Shown piece by piece: positions 33,744-42,612 of a DNA stretch of 54,285 nt (the stretch's first letter is position 1; each line of letters begins with the position of its first letter). Origin of the DNA: Isosphaeraceae bacterium (GTDB lineage Bacteria; Planctomycetota; Planctomycetia; Isosphaerales; Isosphaeraceae); NCBI GenBank assembly GCA_031291845.1, contig JARLIH010000198.1, positions 1 through 54,285 on the forward strand, written 5' to 3'. The notes under the pieces were generated by a model, which saw only the letters and a program-made list of their open reading frames with translations, was not told the origin of the DNA and made no database searches. The position numbers and the translations under genes are program-made.

Positions 33744-36728
33744 TTAAGCCACTCCGCCGATGTCGGTGCCAGAGCCGTCATCGGTCGAGGTTGTCAAATT
33801 GGCGACGGGCTTGGCGCACGCACGCCTCAGCGCGGGCCACGCCGTCCAGGCGAGAGCGGCGAGCCCGAGAAGCGACAGTGCCCCGCCGACATGAAACGAG
33901 CCCGGGACGTAGCGGTAGACGAGGCGGTGTGCGCCCTTACCGACGAGTGCCCCGCGCATCGCCAGGTTGGTCCGCAAGATCGGCGCGGGTTTGCCGTCGA
34001 TCTCGAGGCGCCAGCCTGGGTAGTCGGTGTCGGCCAGGATCACCAACCCCGATGACCTGAGCGTCACAGCCATCTCGACTTCTTGAGGCCCATAGCGAAC
34101 AAAGGCGACGCGTTCGGAATCGTCGGGATCCGCCTGGGACAGGGAGCGCTGCACCACGGCGGGCTCGTCGGTTTCGACCCAGGCGACGTGGTGGGGGTCG
34201 TATACGGTCTTTGCAGGCTCGAACCAGAACTCATCCGCCGGATAACGGATCTCCTCCAGCGCGTCCCGGCGCGCGCGGGAGTCCCGGCCAGGGGGCCGGA
34301 CTCGAGCGCGGTGAACAACCCAGGCGCGGGGATAGGCATCCTCGTTGAGGAGGACGCGAACGTCGTCCTCGAGAAGCCAGCGCTGCGCTCGCTCGGGGTC
34401 TCGTGCTTCGTCGATGGTCCCGGGTGGCGGGTCGATCTCCTGGACATGCGGTAGAAACGCCAAGATGCCGCGGTGCAGGCTGTTCAGGGCAAGTCGGCCG
34501 GGCACGATGATGTAGCGCGTGTTCCACATGTCGAAGGCGCGCCGGCAGTGATAGACAAAAGGCTGGTTCGCCTTGAGGTCGTACGCCCGCGCGGCCTGCT
34601 CGCCGAGACGGCGCCGCGTCGGGGTGAAGAGCTCGGCAGCGTCGACGAGCTCGGCGGTTCCGACCGAGTACGTGTAAGACAGGCCGTGGGGGATGCCGTA
34701 CTTGGGGCGCAGCGTGTCGTGCTCCCAGGCGACAATGGTCGCAGGACGGTTCTCCGAAGGCGTCAGGTTCCAGGCGGTCGGCGACCAGAGCATGCGGTGG
34801 ATCCGAAACGGAGTCGGCCCGGAGCGAGCTTGCTCGGCCTGCCGGATCGACCCAACGAGTCGCGGTTGAGCATCGAAAATCGCCTGGGGAACCGTCATCA
34901 CGACCCAGCGGTTGGCCAGGGCGAGGTCGAGGGTCAAGACGATGAGGAGGGTCGACGCGCGGAGTGCGGAAGCGCGCCCCGCACGGCGGACGAGCGCCCA
35001 GAGGGCCAGCCCAGCGACTGTCCCGTGCACGAGGGCGACGATGATCGCGGCGCCGGCGCCGGTTGCGTCGAGTGGCCCGTAGGCCGTCATTGCCTCGAAC
35101 GCCGTGCGGCGGAGCGCCGCGATGAGCGCGCGTTGGTTCCCCACCGCCAGACCAAGGCCCAACGCGCCGAGGAGCACGGCCAAGGCGGAGACCCGGAGGC
35201 TGGACGACCGCCGGCCGCTGAGCAGCTCGTCCCACCCGTACCCCGCCAGCGCCGAGATTGCGACGCAAGCCGGCATCAAGAGCTTGGCCGGGTAGCGAAA
35301 GGAGTGAAACCCGGGGGCCAAGACCCCGAAGAGCCAGTAGACGCCGCCGACGCCATCGGCCAGAGGACTCCGTGAGACCCCCGGATCGAGCCCGACCGGG
35401 CCGAGGAACGACTCGGGCCCCGCGACCCATCGCAACCAGAGCAGCGGGCTGCCGTACTCGCCGAGGCTCGCCAGCAGCCCGACGACGGCCACCCCCGTAA
35501 GCCAGCCGCGCCACGCCGGGCCCTTGCGCGCGCCGGCGGCGGCCAAGGCCAAAATGAGCACCGGCGCGCCGCAATAGAGCGAAGGGAACCACCCGCACCA
35601 TTGGTGTTTCGGCGGGAGGACGGGCAGCCAGTAGGCGTTCGCCCCGCCGAAGGTGCCGACAAAGTTTGGCCACAGAAATCCGAAGGTTTCAATCGGCGCG
35701 AGGCTGAACCGATAAATGTCGTCGGGACCCGCCCCCGTGCTTCGCGTGGACCGGGCGATGAACTCGAGCGAGGGAACAATCTGCACCCCAGCCAGCAGCA
35801 GGGCCAGCGCACAGGCCGACGCGAGGGCAAGCCACCGCATTTCCAGACCGAGGCTCCGGCGGTTGCGCCAGGCTCGCACGACCAAGACCGCGCCCAGCAG
35901 CACCCAGAAAAGAGCCCGCCCCGCCTTGAGCGTCGGGAACCGGCCGCTCGCCTCTCCCCGCGCATCCGACCACGCCAGGCCGAAGAAGACCGCGCCCAAA
36001 AGCATGAGCCCCAGCAGCCAGACGGCGACCTGGCGCCACCCCGGACCCTGCTCACCACCACAAAGCCAGAGCGCGTACCCGACCGCTGCCAGCGCGATGA
36101 GGTACGCGGCTTCGGGGTCACCGCCGAGAACCAGGAGCGCTAGCACGACGGCCAACCCAGCGCACGCGCTCCGTTTGCGGGTTCGGATGGCGACTTCGGC
36201 CGCCAGGAACCCCAGGGGCATCCAGGCGGCGCCCACCAGGAAGACCACGTTGCACGTCAGCGCGAGTACGGGCGCACCGAACCCGTAGGAAAGGCCGCCG
36301 AGCGCAGCGCCTGCCGGCGAGACGGCGAGCGAGCGCAAGAACGCGTACTGAGCCGCGGCGGCGAGCAGCACGTGAGCGATTACGTACGCCCGCGTCGCCC
36401 ACGCGTAGGGCAAGACCGCGTACACGAGCTTGCCGGGATAAAACACGGCGGCCGTCGGATTGGCCAGGAGGGGTGTTCCGCCGTTCTCCTCGGGCTCCCA
36501 GAGTGGGATTCGGCCAGCGTCCCACTCTTGCTGCACGCGCTGATAGAGCGGGTAGTAGAAGTCACCCGCGTCGCGAAACCCAAACTGCTCGCCGCCGAAA
36601 AGGACGGGGTGAAAACAAACGACTGCCAGCACCGCAACACAAAGCGCGGCGACCCACTGGACCGGATCGAGCCGGGCTCGCCTTCCGGGGAAACGCCCGT
36701 CTCGATCGTGCGCAACGCCGTCGCTCAT
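33744..36728 (-). CDS. YfhO-family large membrane protein
   Basis: A 994-residue polytopic membrane protein with a dozen or so helices in the first two-thirds and a soluble C-terminal domain before a last helix. The first part has the family's lumenal-loop signature: FYYPLYQRVQQEWDAGRIPL followed by WEPEENGGTPLLANPTAAVF. The end has LVILADTDYPGWRLEIDGKP and RTNLAMRGALVGKGAHRLVY, both usual for YfhO. Family members are thought to act in glycosylation of cell-envelope polymers. ATG at 36728 is preferred; a longer TTG-started version would overlap trpA. It follows trpA by 40 bp and may be co-transcribed, though no functional link to tryptophan is evident. Confidence 0.88.
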   Translation of the reverse strand: MSDGVAHDRDGRFPGRRARLDPVQWVAALCVAVLAVVCFHPVLFGGEQFGFRDAGDFYYPLYQRVQQEWDAGRIPLWEPEENGGTPLLANPTAAVFYPGKLVYAVLPYAWATRAYVIAHVLLAAAAQYAFLRSLAVSPAGAALGGLSYGFGAPVLALTCNVVFLVGAAWMPLGFLAAEVAIRTRKRSACAGLAVVLALLVLGGDPEAAYLIALAAVGYALWLCGGEQGPGWRQVAVWLLGLMLLGAVFFGLAWSDARGEASGRFPTLKAGRALFWVLLGAVLVVRAWRNRRSLGLEMRWLALASACALALLLAGVQIVPSLEFIARSTRSTGAGPDDIYRFSLAPIETFGFLWPNFVGTFGGANAYWLPVLPPKHQWCGWFPSLYCGAPVLILALAAAGARKGPAWRGWLTGVAVVGLLASLGEYGSPLLWLRWVAGPESFLGPVGLDPGVSRSPLADGVGGVYWLFGVLAPGFHSFRYPAKLLMPACVAISALAGYGWDELLSGRRSSSLRVSALAVLLGALGLGLAVGNQRALIAALRRTAFEAMTAYGPLDATGAGAAIIVALVHGTVAGLALWALVRRAGRASALRASTLLIVLTLDLALANRWVVMTVPQAIFDAQPRLVGSIRQAEQARSGPTPFRIHRMLWSPTAWNLTPSENRPATIVAWEHDTLRPKYGIPHGLSYTYSVGTAELVDAAELFTPTRRRLGEQAARAYDLKANQPFVYHCRRAFDMWNTRYIIVPGRLALNSLHRGILAFLPHVQEIDPPPGTIDEARDPERAQRWLLEDDVRVLLNEDAYPRAWVVHRARVRPPGRDSRARRDALEEIRYPADEFWFEPAKTVYDPHHVAWVETDEPAVVQRSLSQADPDDSERVAFVRYGPQEVEMAVTLRSSGLVILADTDYPGWRLEIDGKPAPILRTNLAMRGALVGKGAHRLVYRYVPGSFHVGGALSLLGLAALAWTAWPALRRACAKPVANLTTSTDDGSGTDIGGVA

Positions 36729-36768
36729 CCCCGCTGCCTTTCTGGGCCGAGCCGCGGGATCCTCGCGC

Positions 36769-37596
36769 TCAGGCGCTGGAATCAAGCCCTGTCGCCAGCT
36801 CGCTTACGAAGCGGCCGATGTCCTGGACGACTTCCTGGCGGTTCAACTTCTCCACGTCCGCCAGCCGCCGCACAAGCGCGCTGCCAACGATCAGGCCGTC
36901 GGCCACCGGCGCCAGTTGGCGCACATGCTCCGGGCGGCTGATCCCAAAGCCGATGCAAATGGGCAGCTTGGTCTGCGTGCGGAGCCAGGCCACGTTCTCG
37001 GCCACGTCCGCGGGCACCGATTGACGCTCCCCCGTGATCCCGGCGACCGAGACGTAATAGATGAACCCGGTCGTCGACCGCGCGATCTTCGTCGCGCGCT
37101 CGCGAGGCGTCGTCGGCGTGATGAGCTGGATCAGCCTCAGGTCGAGTGCCGCGGCCCGGTTCATCAGATCTCCGGCCTCTTCGACCGGAAGGTCCGGGAC
37201 GATCAGGCCGTCGAACCCCGTAGCAGCCGCTTCGTGCAGGAAATGGTCGACTCCCTGCTTGTGAATAATCGCATAGGAAACCATCGCCACGAGAGGGACC
37301 ACGGCAAGGGGACCCGAGGCGGTCTCGGCGCGGAGCGTGCGGATCGTCTGAAAGATGTGGGCGACCCGCACCCCACGCTCCAGCGCCCGGTGATAGCTCG
37401 CGGCGATGATCGGGCCATCGGCAATCGGGTCTGAGTACGGAATGCCGATCTCGATCATGTGCGCGCCGCGTTGGACCAGCTCGGTGATCAGGGCCGCAGT
37501 CGTCGGCAAGTCGGGATCCCCGGCCGTGATGAACGGCATCAAGGCGCGCCGGCCTTCGCTCTTGAGGCGGGAAAAGAGGGCGTCGATACGGTTCAT
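36769..37596 (-). CDS. trpA: Tryptophan synthase alpha chain
   Basis: A 275-residue TIM-barrel enzyme that splits indole-3-glycerol phosphate into indole and glyceraldehyde 3-phosphate and passes indole to TrpB. The catalytic residues fall exactly at the classical numbers: Glu49 and Asp60 in IEIGIPYSDPIADGP. The N-terminus MNRIDALFSRLKSEGRRALM and the phosphate-binding IGFGISRPEHV near the C-terminus are typical. The start at 37596 has CGGAG 7 nt upstream, which rules out a longer N-terminus. It follows trpB by 86 bp. Confidence 0.97.
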   Translation of the reverse strand: MNRIDALFSRLKSEGRRALMPFITAGDPDLPTTAALITELVQRGAHMIEIGIPYSDPIADGPIIAASYHRALERGVRVAHIFQTIRTLRAETASGPLAVVPLVAMVSYAIIHKQGVDHFLHEAAATGFDGLIVPDLPVEEAGDLMNRAAALDLRLIQLITPTTPRERATKIARSTTGFIYYVSVAGITGERQSVPADVAENVAWLRTQTKLPICIGFGISRPEHVRQLAPVADGLIVGSALVRRLADVEKLNRQEVVQDIGRFVSELATGLDSSA

Positions 37597-37682
37597 AGGG
37601 CTCCGAGGGAGATTGGCGGGAACGTCGGGATTCGGGGACACGTCGTCTCTCGCAGGGCAACGCGCAGGGTCGGGCAATGACT

Positions 37683-38906
37683 TCAGATCGGCTCGCCCCG
37701 TAGCCGCGCGACCTCGAACGCGTCCTTGTCGCCACGCCCGGAGAGGCAGATCACGAGCACCTTGTCGGCACCAAGCCTCGGAGCTTCCTTGATGGCCTGC
37801 GCAACGGCATGGCTCGACTCGAGCGCGGGGAGGATGCCTTCGAGGCGGGCCAGCAGGCCGTAGGCTTCGAGCGCTTCGGCGTCGGTGACGCTCTCGTAGC
37901 GTACGCGCCCCGTGTCCTTCCAGAAGCTGTGCTCGGGGCCGACGCCGGGGTAGTCGAGCCCGGCGGAGATCGAGTGGACGTCCTGGGTCTGGCCGTCGTC
38001 GTCCTGAAGCACGTAGCTAAAACTGCCGTGCAGGACGCCCGGCCGACCTTGGGAGAGGCTCGACGCGTGCTCACCGGCCGCCGGTCCGCGACCACCCGCC
38101 TCGGCACCGATCAGTTCGACGCCGGCGTCTTCGACGAACGGGTAGAACATCCCGGCCGCGTTCGACCCGCCGCCGACGCACGCGACCACGGCGTCCGGCA
38201 GGCGGCCGATCTGTGTTTGCGCTTGTTCCTTGGTCTCGCGGCCGATCACGGCCTGGAAGTCGCGCACCATCATCGGGAACGGGTGCGGGCCCACCACGCT
38301 CCCGATCGTGTAGTGTGTCTGTTGGGAAGAGCCCATCCAGTCGCGCATCGCCTCGTTCGTCGCGTCGCGCAACGTGCGGGAGCCGGTCGAGACCGGAACG
38401 ACCGTGGCGCCCAGTGTCTTCATGTTGAAGACGTTCAGCTTCTGGCGCCGGATGTCCTCCTCGCCCATGTAGACCGTGCATTCGAGCCCGAAGAGGGCAC
38501 AGGCCGTCGCCGTGGCGACGCCGTGCTGGCCGGCCCCCGTCTCCGCGATGACGCGCGTCTTGCCCATGCGCTGAGCGAGCATCACCTGGCCGATCGCGTT
38601 GTTGATCTTGTGGGCCCCGGTGTGGTTCAGGTCCTCTCGCTTCAAATAGAGCGCGGCCCCCCCCGCGTGCCGGCTCAACCGCTCGGCATGGTAGAGCGGC
38701 GACGGGCGGCCGACGTAGTGGGTCAGGAAGTACTGCAATCGCGTCTGGAACTCGGCGTCGCGCTTGACCAGCTCGTACTCTTCCGCGAGCTGGTTCAACG
38801 CGTCCATCAGCGTTTCAGGGACAAACCGGCCCCCGAACGCTCCGTACCGGCCGAGTGCGTCGGGAACCTGCTGGCGCGACTGTTCAACGGTGGACGGAGC
38901 GGGCAT
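37683..38906 (-). CDS. trpB: Tryptophan synthase beta chain
   Basis: A 407-residue PLP enzyme that joins indole and serine to give tryptophan. The Schiff-base lysine is Lys100 in [32 protein letters not shown] at the start, [26 protein letters not shown] (phosphate loop) and the C-terminal LSGRGDKD are all family hallmarks. This is the standard TrpB1 form that partners TrpA. GAGGACC lies about 10 nt before the ATG. The trpBA pair is detached from the other trp genes, which are not in the window. Confidence 0.98.
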   Translation of the reverse strand: MPAPSTVEQSRQQVPDALGRYGAFGGRFVPETLMDALNQLAEEYELVKRDAEFQTRLQYFLTHYVGRPSPLYHAERLSRHAGGAALYLKREDLNHTGAHKINNAIGQVMLAQRMGKTRVIAETGAGQHGVATATACALFGLECTVYMGEEDIRRQKLNVFNMKTLGATVVPVSTGSRTLRDATNEAMRDWMGSSQQTHYTIGSVVGPHPFPMMVRDFQAVIGRETKEQAQTQIGRLPDAVVACVGGGSNAAGMFYPFVEDAGVELIGAEAGGRGPAAGEHASSLSQGRPGVLHGSFSYVLQDDDGQTQDVHSISAGLDYPGVGPEHSFWKDTGRVRYESVTDAEALEAYGLLARLEGILPALESSHAVAQAIKEAPRLGADKVLVICLSGRGDKDAFEVARLRGEPI

Positions 38907-38978
38907 CGGCGGACGGTCCTCGGAGCGGCACGATCCAGGTTATGGGAGCTGTATTGTCCCGACCCGCGGGCCGCGCGG

Positions 38979-39863
38979 TCAAGGGCTCGTGACCCGGCCG
39001 GAGCCTAACGCTTCCTCAATCGTCGGCCTGCGCAAGTCGGGGAACCGACGCGCCAGCCGTGACGTGTCCAGCGAGACGTCGGCCGGACGGGGCTCGGCCA
39101 TCGGCACGTCGTCCCGGCGGTTCGCGAGGACGGTCCCCTCGTCGAGCCGGAGCGCAATCGCTATGCGTCGCATCAGCTCGTAGCGGCTCATACGCTCCCG
39201 CCCCGCGACGTGCAACAACCCCACCGCGTCGGACTCGACGAGACGGGCGAGCACATCCCCCGCGGTGGCGTAATCGAGCGGCGTGCGGTACTCGTCGGCG
39301 AAGAAGTGCTGCGGCTCCTTGGCACGAAACGCGGCGACCGCGCGGTCGAAGAACGCCGGACGCCCGCAACGCGATGCGCCGAAAAGCAGGCTGATGCGAG
39401 CGACCAGCCCGCGCGGCGTTGCCAGGACCGCGCGCTCGGCGTCGCGTTTGGTGCGTCCGTATTCGAGGAGCGGGGCCGCCGCGTCCGCCTCCGTCCACCA
39501 CGGCCGAGACCCGTCGAAAACCAAGTCCGTCGAGGTAAAGATGATTCGCCGGTCCCGTTCCGTGCACCATTGCGCGAACCGCGCGGTCGCCTCGACATTC
39601 ACCATCCTGGCCCGCTCCGGCTCGCGGCGAACGGCTTCCGCTGCGCTCAGCGCCGCGGCGTGCAGCACCACGTCCGGCTCGTCGGCCGCCAGCGCGAGCG
39701 CCGTCGCATCCGCGTCCGTGAGATCCACTGCGCGGAACACCACCCCGTCTCGGCTCCCCTGCGTGTGTCCGCTCCATGCGCGCACGTCAAACCCCGCCAC
39801 GACCAGCGTTTCCAGCAAATACGCTCCGAGCTGGCCGCTTGCCCCTGTCAGCACAACTCGCAC
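38979..39863 (-). CDS. RmlD-like NAD(P)-dependent sugar reductase/epimerase
   Basis: A 294-residue extended short-chain dehydrogenase, close in pattern to dTDP-4-dehydrorhamnose reductase. The Rossmann glycine motif is GASGQLG at 7-13; VVLHAAALSAAEAVRREPER and NVEATARFAQWC are RmlD-like. The catalytic triad is at Thr112 (FTSTDLVFDG), Tyr135 and Lys139 (YGRTKRDAE). It could act in dTDP-rhamnose synthesis, but no rmlA, rmlB or rmlC gene is near, so the substrate is uncertain. GGGAGG lies about 13 nt upstream of the start. Confidence 0.85.
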   Translation of the reverse strand: MRVVLTGASGQLGAYLLETLVVAGFDVRAWSGHTQGSRDGVVFRAVDLTDADATALALAADEPDVVLHAAALSAAEAVRREPERARMVNVEATARFAQWCTERDRRIIFTSTDLVFDGSRPWWTEADAAAPLLEYGRTKRDAERAVLATPRGLVARISLLFGASRCGRPAFFDRAVAAFRAKEPQHFFADEYRTPLDYATAGDVLARLVESDAVGLLHVAGRERMSRYELMRRIAIALRLDEGTVLANRRDDVPMAEPRPADVSLDTSRLARRFPDLRRPTIEEALGSGRVTSP

Positions 39864-40000
39864 GACCTATTCCTCCCAAACATCGTGATCTTCGTATTTT
39901 GAAAATCGCACGAGTCCTAGTTCAAGTCGGTCGATCATAGGCCGACAGGGGCTCTTGGGAGGAACAAAACTTCGCGACTGGCTCGGGAAAGGGCGCTGCG

Positions 40001-40864
40001 ATGATGAACATACGGGATTTGCCGCTGGACGAACTGGTTCTTGACCCGAGTTTGAACCTGCGGGACCGGCTCGACGACTTCACCGTGGAACGCTACGCCG
40101 ATTCGTGGGAGCGCATGCCGCCGATCACGGTCTACGAGGTGGACGGCCAGTTCCTGGTCGCCGACGGGTTCCACCGTCACGCCGCGGCCGTGCTGCTCGG
40201 GCGCCGAACGATTCGAGCCGAGGTCGTTGAAGGGAGTATGACGGACGCGCTCGACTTTGTCTCGAGCGTCAACCTGTTCCACGGACTGCCGCTCACCCGC
40301 GCGGAGCGGCGGCGTGCGGTCGAAGTGAAAATGCGGATCCACCACGACTGGTCGGACCGCAGGATGGCCGAGGAGCTGGGCGTCAGCCGGGAGCTCGTCG
40401 CGAAAACCCGGCGCAACCTGATCGAGGGGAAGCAGATCCCCAACAACCCGGGCCGCATCGGTGCGGACGGCAAGACGTACTCGTCGGCCGGCCTACCGAA
40501 AGACCAGGGCGAACGCCTTCCCAAAGGCAAGCCGATCGCCCAGCAAGAAGACCCGCGCGATCGCGGCCAACGCGAGAGCGATGCCCCCCCGTGGGAAGAG
40601 CCGACCCCGGCAAAGGGCGCGGCCGGCCAGTTCGACACCGGCGACGCGAAGAAGGCCGCCCTCGCCGAACCCGTCACGCCCGCGGCGCCGACGATCGACG
40701 AACTGCTTCAGCTCATGGCCAAGCAGGTCATGGAAGTGATCAACTGGACCCAGGCCGACGGCTTCACCGAAGCCTATCGCGCAGCGAGCGGCAACGCCCG
40801 CGGGCTGTTCCAGGCCTCTGTGATCAAGCTCGCCGCTCGTGCGGACCAGCTTCGGAAAATGTGA
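40001..40864 (+). CDS. ParB/Srx-like N-terminal domain protein
   Basis: A 287-residue protein. Residues about 1-85 form a ParB-type nuclease-like domain (IRDLPLDELVLDPSLNLRDR, PPITVYEVDGQFLVADGFHR, HAAAVLLGRRTIRAEVVEG). A helix-turn-helix part (DWSDRRMAEELGVSRELVAK) and GADGKTYSSAG follow, as in accessory ParB-like proteins. A low-complexity charged linker (about 150-230) leads to a helical C-terminus (ELLQLMAKQVMEVINWTQAD). It is not the chromosomal ParB: it lacks the family's C-terminal dimer pattern and has no parA neighbour. A role in DNA binding or regulation is inferred. A 40-bp hairpin repeat lies right after the stop. Confidence 0.78.
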   Translation: MMNIRDLPLDELVLDPSLNLRDRLDDFTVERYADSWERMPPITVYEVDGQFLVADGFHRHAAAVLLGRRTIRAEVVEGSMTDALDFVSSVNLFHGLPLTRAERRRAVEVKMRIHHDWSDRRMAEELGVSRELVAKTRRNLIEGKQIPNNPGRIGADGKTYSSAGLPKDQGERLPKGKPIAQQEDPRDRGQRESDAPPWEEPTPAKGAAGQFDTGDAKKAALAEPVTPAAPTIDELLQLMAKQVMEVINWTQADGFTEAYRAASGNARGLFQASVIKLAARADQLRKM

Positions 40865-40868
40865 TTTG

Positions 40869-40908
40869 TAGGGTGCGCGAAACGCACCGGCGCGCTTCAC
40901 GCACCCTA
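40869..40908 (+). repeat. 40-bp hairpin repeat, near-intact copy
   Basis: Same length and plan as 31282-31321: TAGGGTGCGCGAAA and CTTCACGCACCCTA around a CGCACCGGCGCG-like centre, starting 5 bp after the ParB-like stop. Arm differences are mostly compensated or G-U tolerant. It lies between convergent genes and could serve both as terminator. Confidence 0.8.
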
Positions 40909-40927
40909 ATTGAATCACCCCAAGACC

Positions 40928-42109
40928 TCAAAGCAACTCGCACAGCACGCTGTCGGCCAGAAACAGGCCCTCGCGCGTGAACCGGACGCGCTGGCCGTCG
41001 TCTTCGAGCAATCCCCGTTGTACGTAGCGCGACACGGTCGTGCCGGCCAAGGCGTCGAGGTCGAATCCCGTTCGCCGCAAGAAATCGGACCGATCGAGAC
41101 CAACCGCCGTTCTGCGGAGCATCAGCACGGTGGTTTCTCGCGCGCGCGACTCAGGATCGAGAGTCTCGGTCGGACCGGTCGCACTCTGCCCGGCCTCGAT
41201 GCGCCGCAGGTACGCGGGCAGCTCGCGCGTGTTCGACGAGCGAACGCCCCTGACGTACCGCGCAGCGCCCAGCCCCACGCCAAAATACGCGTCGTTCGCC
41301 CAGTACACGAGGTTGTGCCGGCACTCGTGGCCGGGCCGCGCGAAGTTGGAGATCTCGTACATCGCGAGCCCCGTCCGCTCGAGACGGTCGATCGTGTGGG
41401 CGTACATCGCGCGCTCTGCCTCTTCGTCGACCGCGTGGACCGACCCCGCCTGCCACTGCTTCCAGAGCGCGGTGCCCTTCTCGTAGACGAGCCCGTAGCA
41501 CGACAGGTGCGACGGCCCCAACCCCAGGGCGGTCTCCAGGTCCGACTCCCACATTTCGGGAGTCGACCCGGGAACCCCGAAGATCAGGTCGAACGACCAG
41601 AAATTGAAGCGAGGGCGCAGCAGCTCCAGCGCCTTCTCGACCTCCTCGGGCGCATGGTTGCGCTCCAGAGCTTGAAGCAACGCCGGCTGAAACGACTGAG
41701 CGCCCAGGCTCACGCGGTTCACGCCACCGTCCCGAAGGACGTCCGCCTTTTCCCCATCCAGGGTGCCCGGGTTTGCCTCGACCGTCCACTCACCCCCCTG
41801 CGCCAGCGGGAACCACCGGCGGACGCTCGCCAGCAAGCGCTTCAGGTCATCGGCCGAGAGACGCGTCGGGGTTCCCCCGCCGATGAAGATCGTCTCGACC
41901 TCCTGAGGCTGGCCTGACATGGCCATCTCGCGCTCCAGGGCGTCGAGGTAGCGCTCGGCCAGGTGGTCCACACCGGCGAGCGACGCGAAGTCGCAGTACC
42001 CGCATTTGTGGGCGCAGAACGGCACGTGGACGTACGCCGCGCGTGGCGAGACCCAGGGCTCTTCCCGGGCCGCCGGCCGCTCGAGAGACTCGCAGGATAG
42101 CAAGGTCAT
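40928..42109 (-). CDS. hemW: HemW-like radical SAM protein
   Basis: A 393-residue radical SAM enzyme of the HemN/HemW group. The [4Fe-4S]-SAM motif is CAHKCGYCDF with Cys32, Cys36 and Cys39; the fourth Cys found in true HemN (CxxxCxxCxC) is absent, which points to HemW, a heme chaperone, rather than coproporphyrinogen oxidase. Supporting motifs are ETIFIGGGTPTRLS, VEANPGTL, RVSLGAQSFQP and YEISNFARPGHECRHNLVYW. The C-terminal winged-helix-like domain (AGTTVSRYVQRGLL) is typical. The NifU-like gene lies just upstream with a 1-nt gap, which makes joint work in Fe-S or heme supply plausible. Confidence 0.9.
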   Translation of the reverse strand: MTLLSCESLERPAAREEPWVSPRAAYVHVPFCAHKCGYCDFASLAGVDHLAERYLDALEREMAMSGQPQEVETIFIGGGTPTRLSADDLKRLLASVRRWFPLAQGGEWTVEANPGTLDGEKADVLRDGGVNRVSLGAQSFQPALLQALERNHAPEEVEKALELLRPRFNFWSFDLIFGVPGSTPEMWESDLETALGLGPSHLSCYGLVYEKGTALWKQWQAGSVHAVDEEAERAMYAHTIDRLERTGLAMYEISNFARPGHECRHNLVYWANDAYFGVGLGAARYVRGVRSSNTRELPAYLRRIEAGQSATGPTETLDPESRARETTVLMLRRTAVGLDRSDFLRRTGFDLDALAGTTVSRYVQRGLLEDDGQRVRFTREGLFLADSVLCELL

Positions 42110-42110
42110 T

Positions 42111-42380
42111 TCAGGGAACGGCTTCCAGGAAGCGGATCTCGGGGATGTGCGATTTGAGCGTCGATTCGATCCCCATTGTCAGCGTGAACATCGACGATGG
42201 GCACCCCTGGCACGCCCCCTGCATCCGGACCTGAACAATCCGATCGGCGTCGATGCCGACCAGTTCCACGTCCCCCCCGTCGGCTCGCAACCCCGGGCGA
42301 ATGTGCTGGTCGAGGACCGCCTCGATGCGCTCGCACAGCTCGGTCCATTGAGGTGAGTGGGTTTCTCGTGCGGAGTCCAT
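42111..42380 (-). CDS. NifU-like Fe-S scaffold domain protein
   Basis: An 89-residue protein made of a NifU C-terminal domain, which carries iron-sulfur clusters to target proteins. GLRADGGDVELVGIDADRIV and GACQGCPSSMFTLTMGIE are diagnostic, with the cluster-binding Cys57 and Cys60. The start is uncertain: ATG at 42380 begins closer to the domain, while the ATG at 42434 adds 18 residues, and neither has a strong ribosome-binding site. It ends 1 nt before hemW, so the two are surely one transcript. Confidence 0.9.
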   Translation of the reverse strand: MDSARETHSPQWTELCERIEAVLDQHIRPGLRADGGDVELVGIDADRIVQVRMQGACQGCPSSMFTLTMGIESTLKSHIPEIRFLEAVP

Positions 42381-42612
42381 CAGCAAGTCTCGTTGGTCGT
42401 CCGGCCCTACGTGCGCGTTCCATCTACGGCGCATGACGTGCGCGCCTGTGATTCTACCCGCGGCTTCCCCTGGGGTCGAGCGTTCCGCGAACGTGACTCA
42501 CGGGGCTTCCACCGCGCAAGGTTAAATTTTCCTTGAAACAGGACGCGAGGGCGATTACCACGGAGCCCGGACGTTTGCTTCTTCGCCTTCGAGTCGCTCA
42601 GGGAGTCGGCCC

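Noticed and set aside
36769..36785. TTG start for the YfhO gene at 36785
   Set aside because: It would overlap the end of trpA; the ATG at 36728 gives the expected N-terminus before the first helix.
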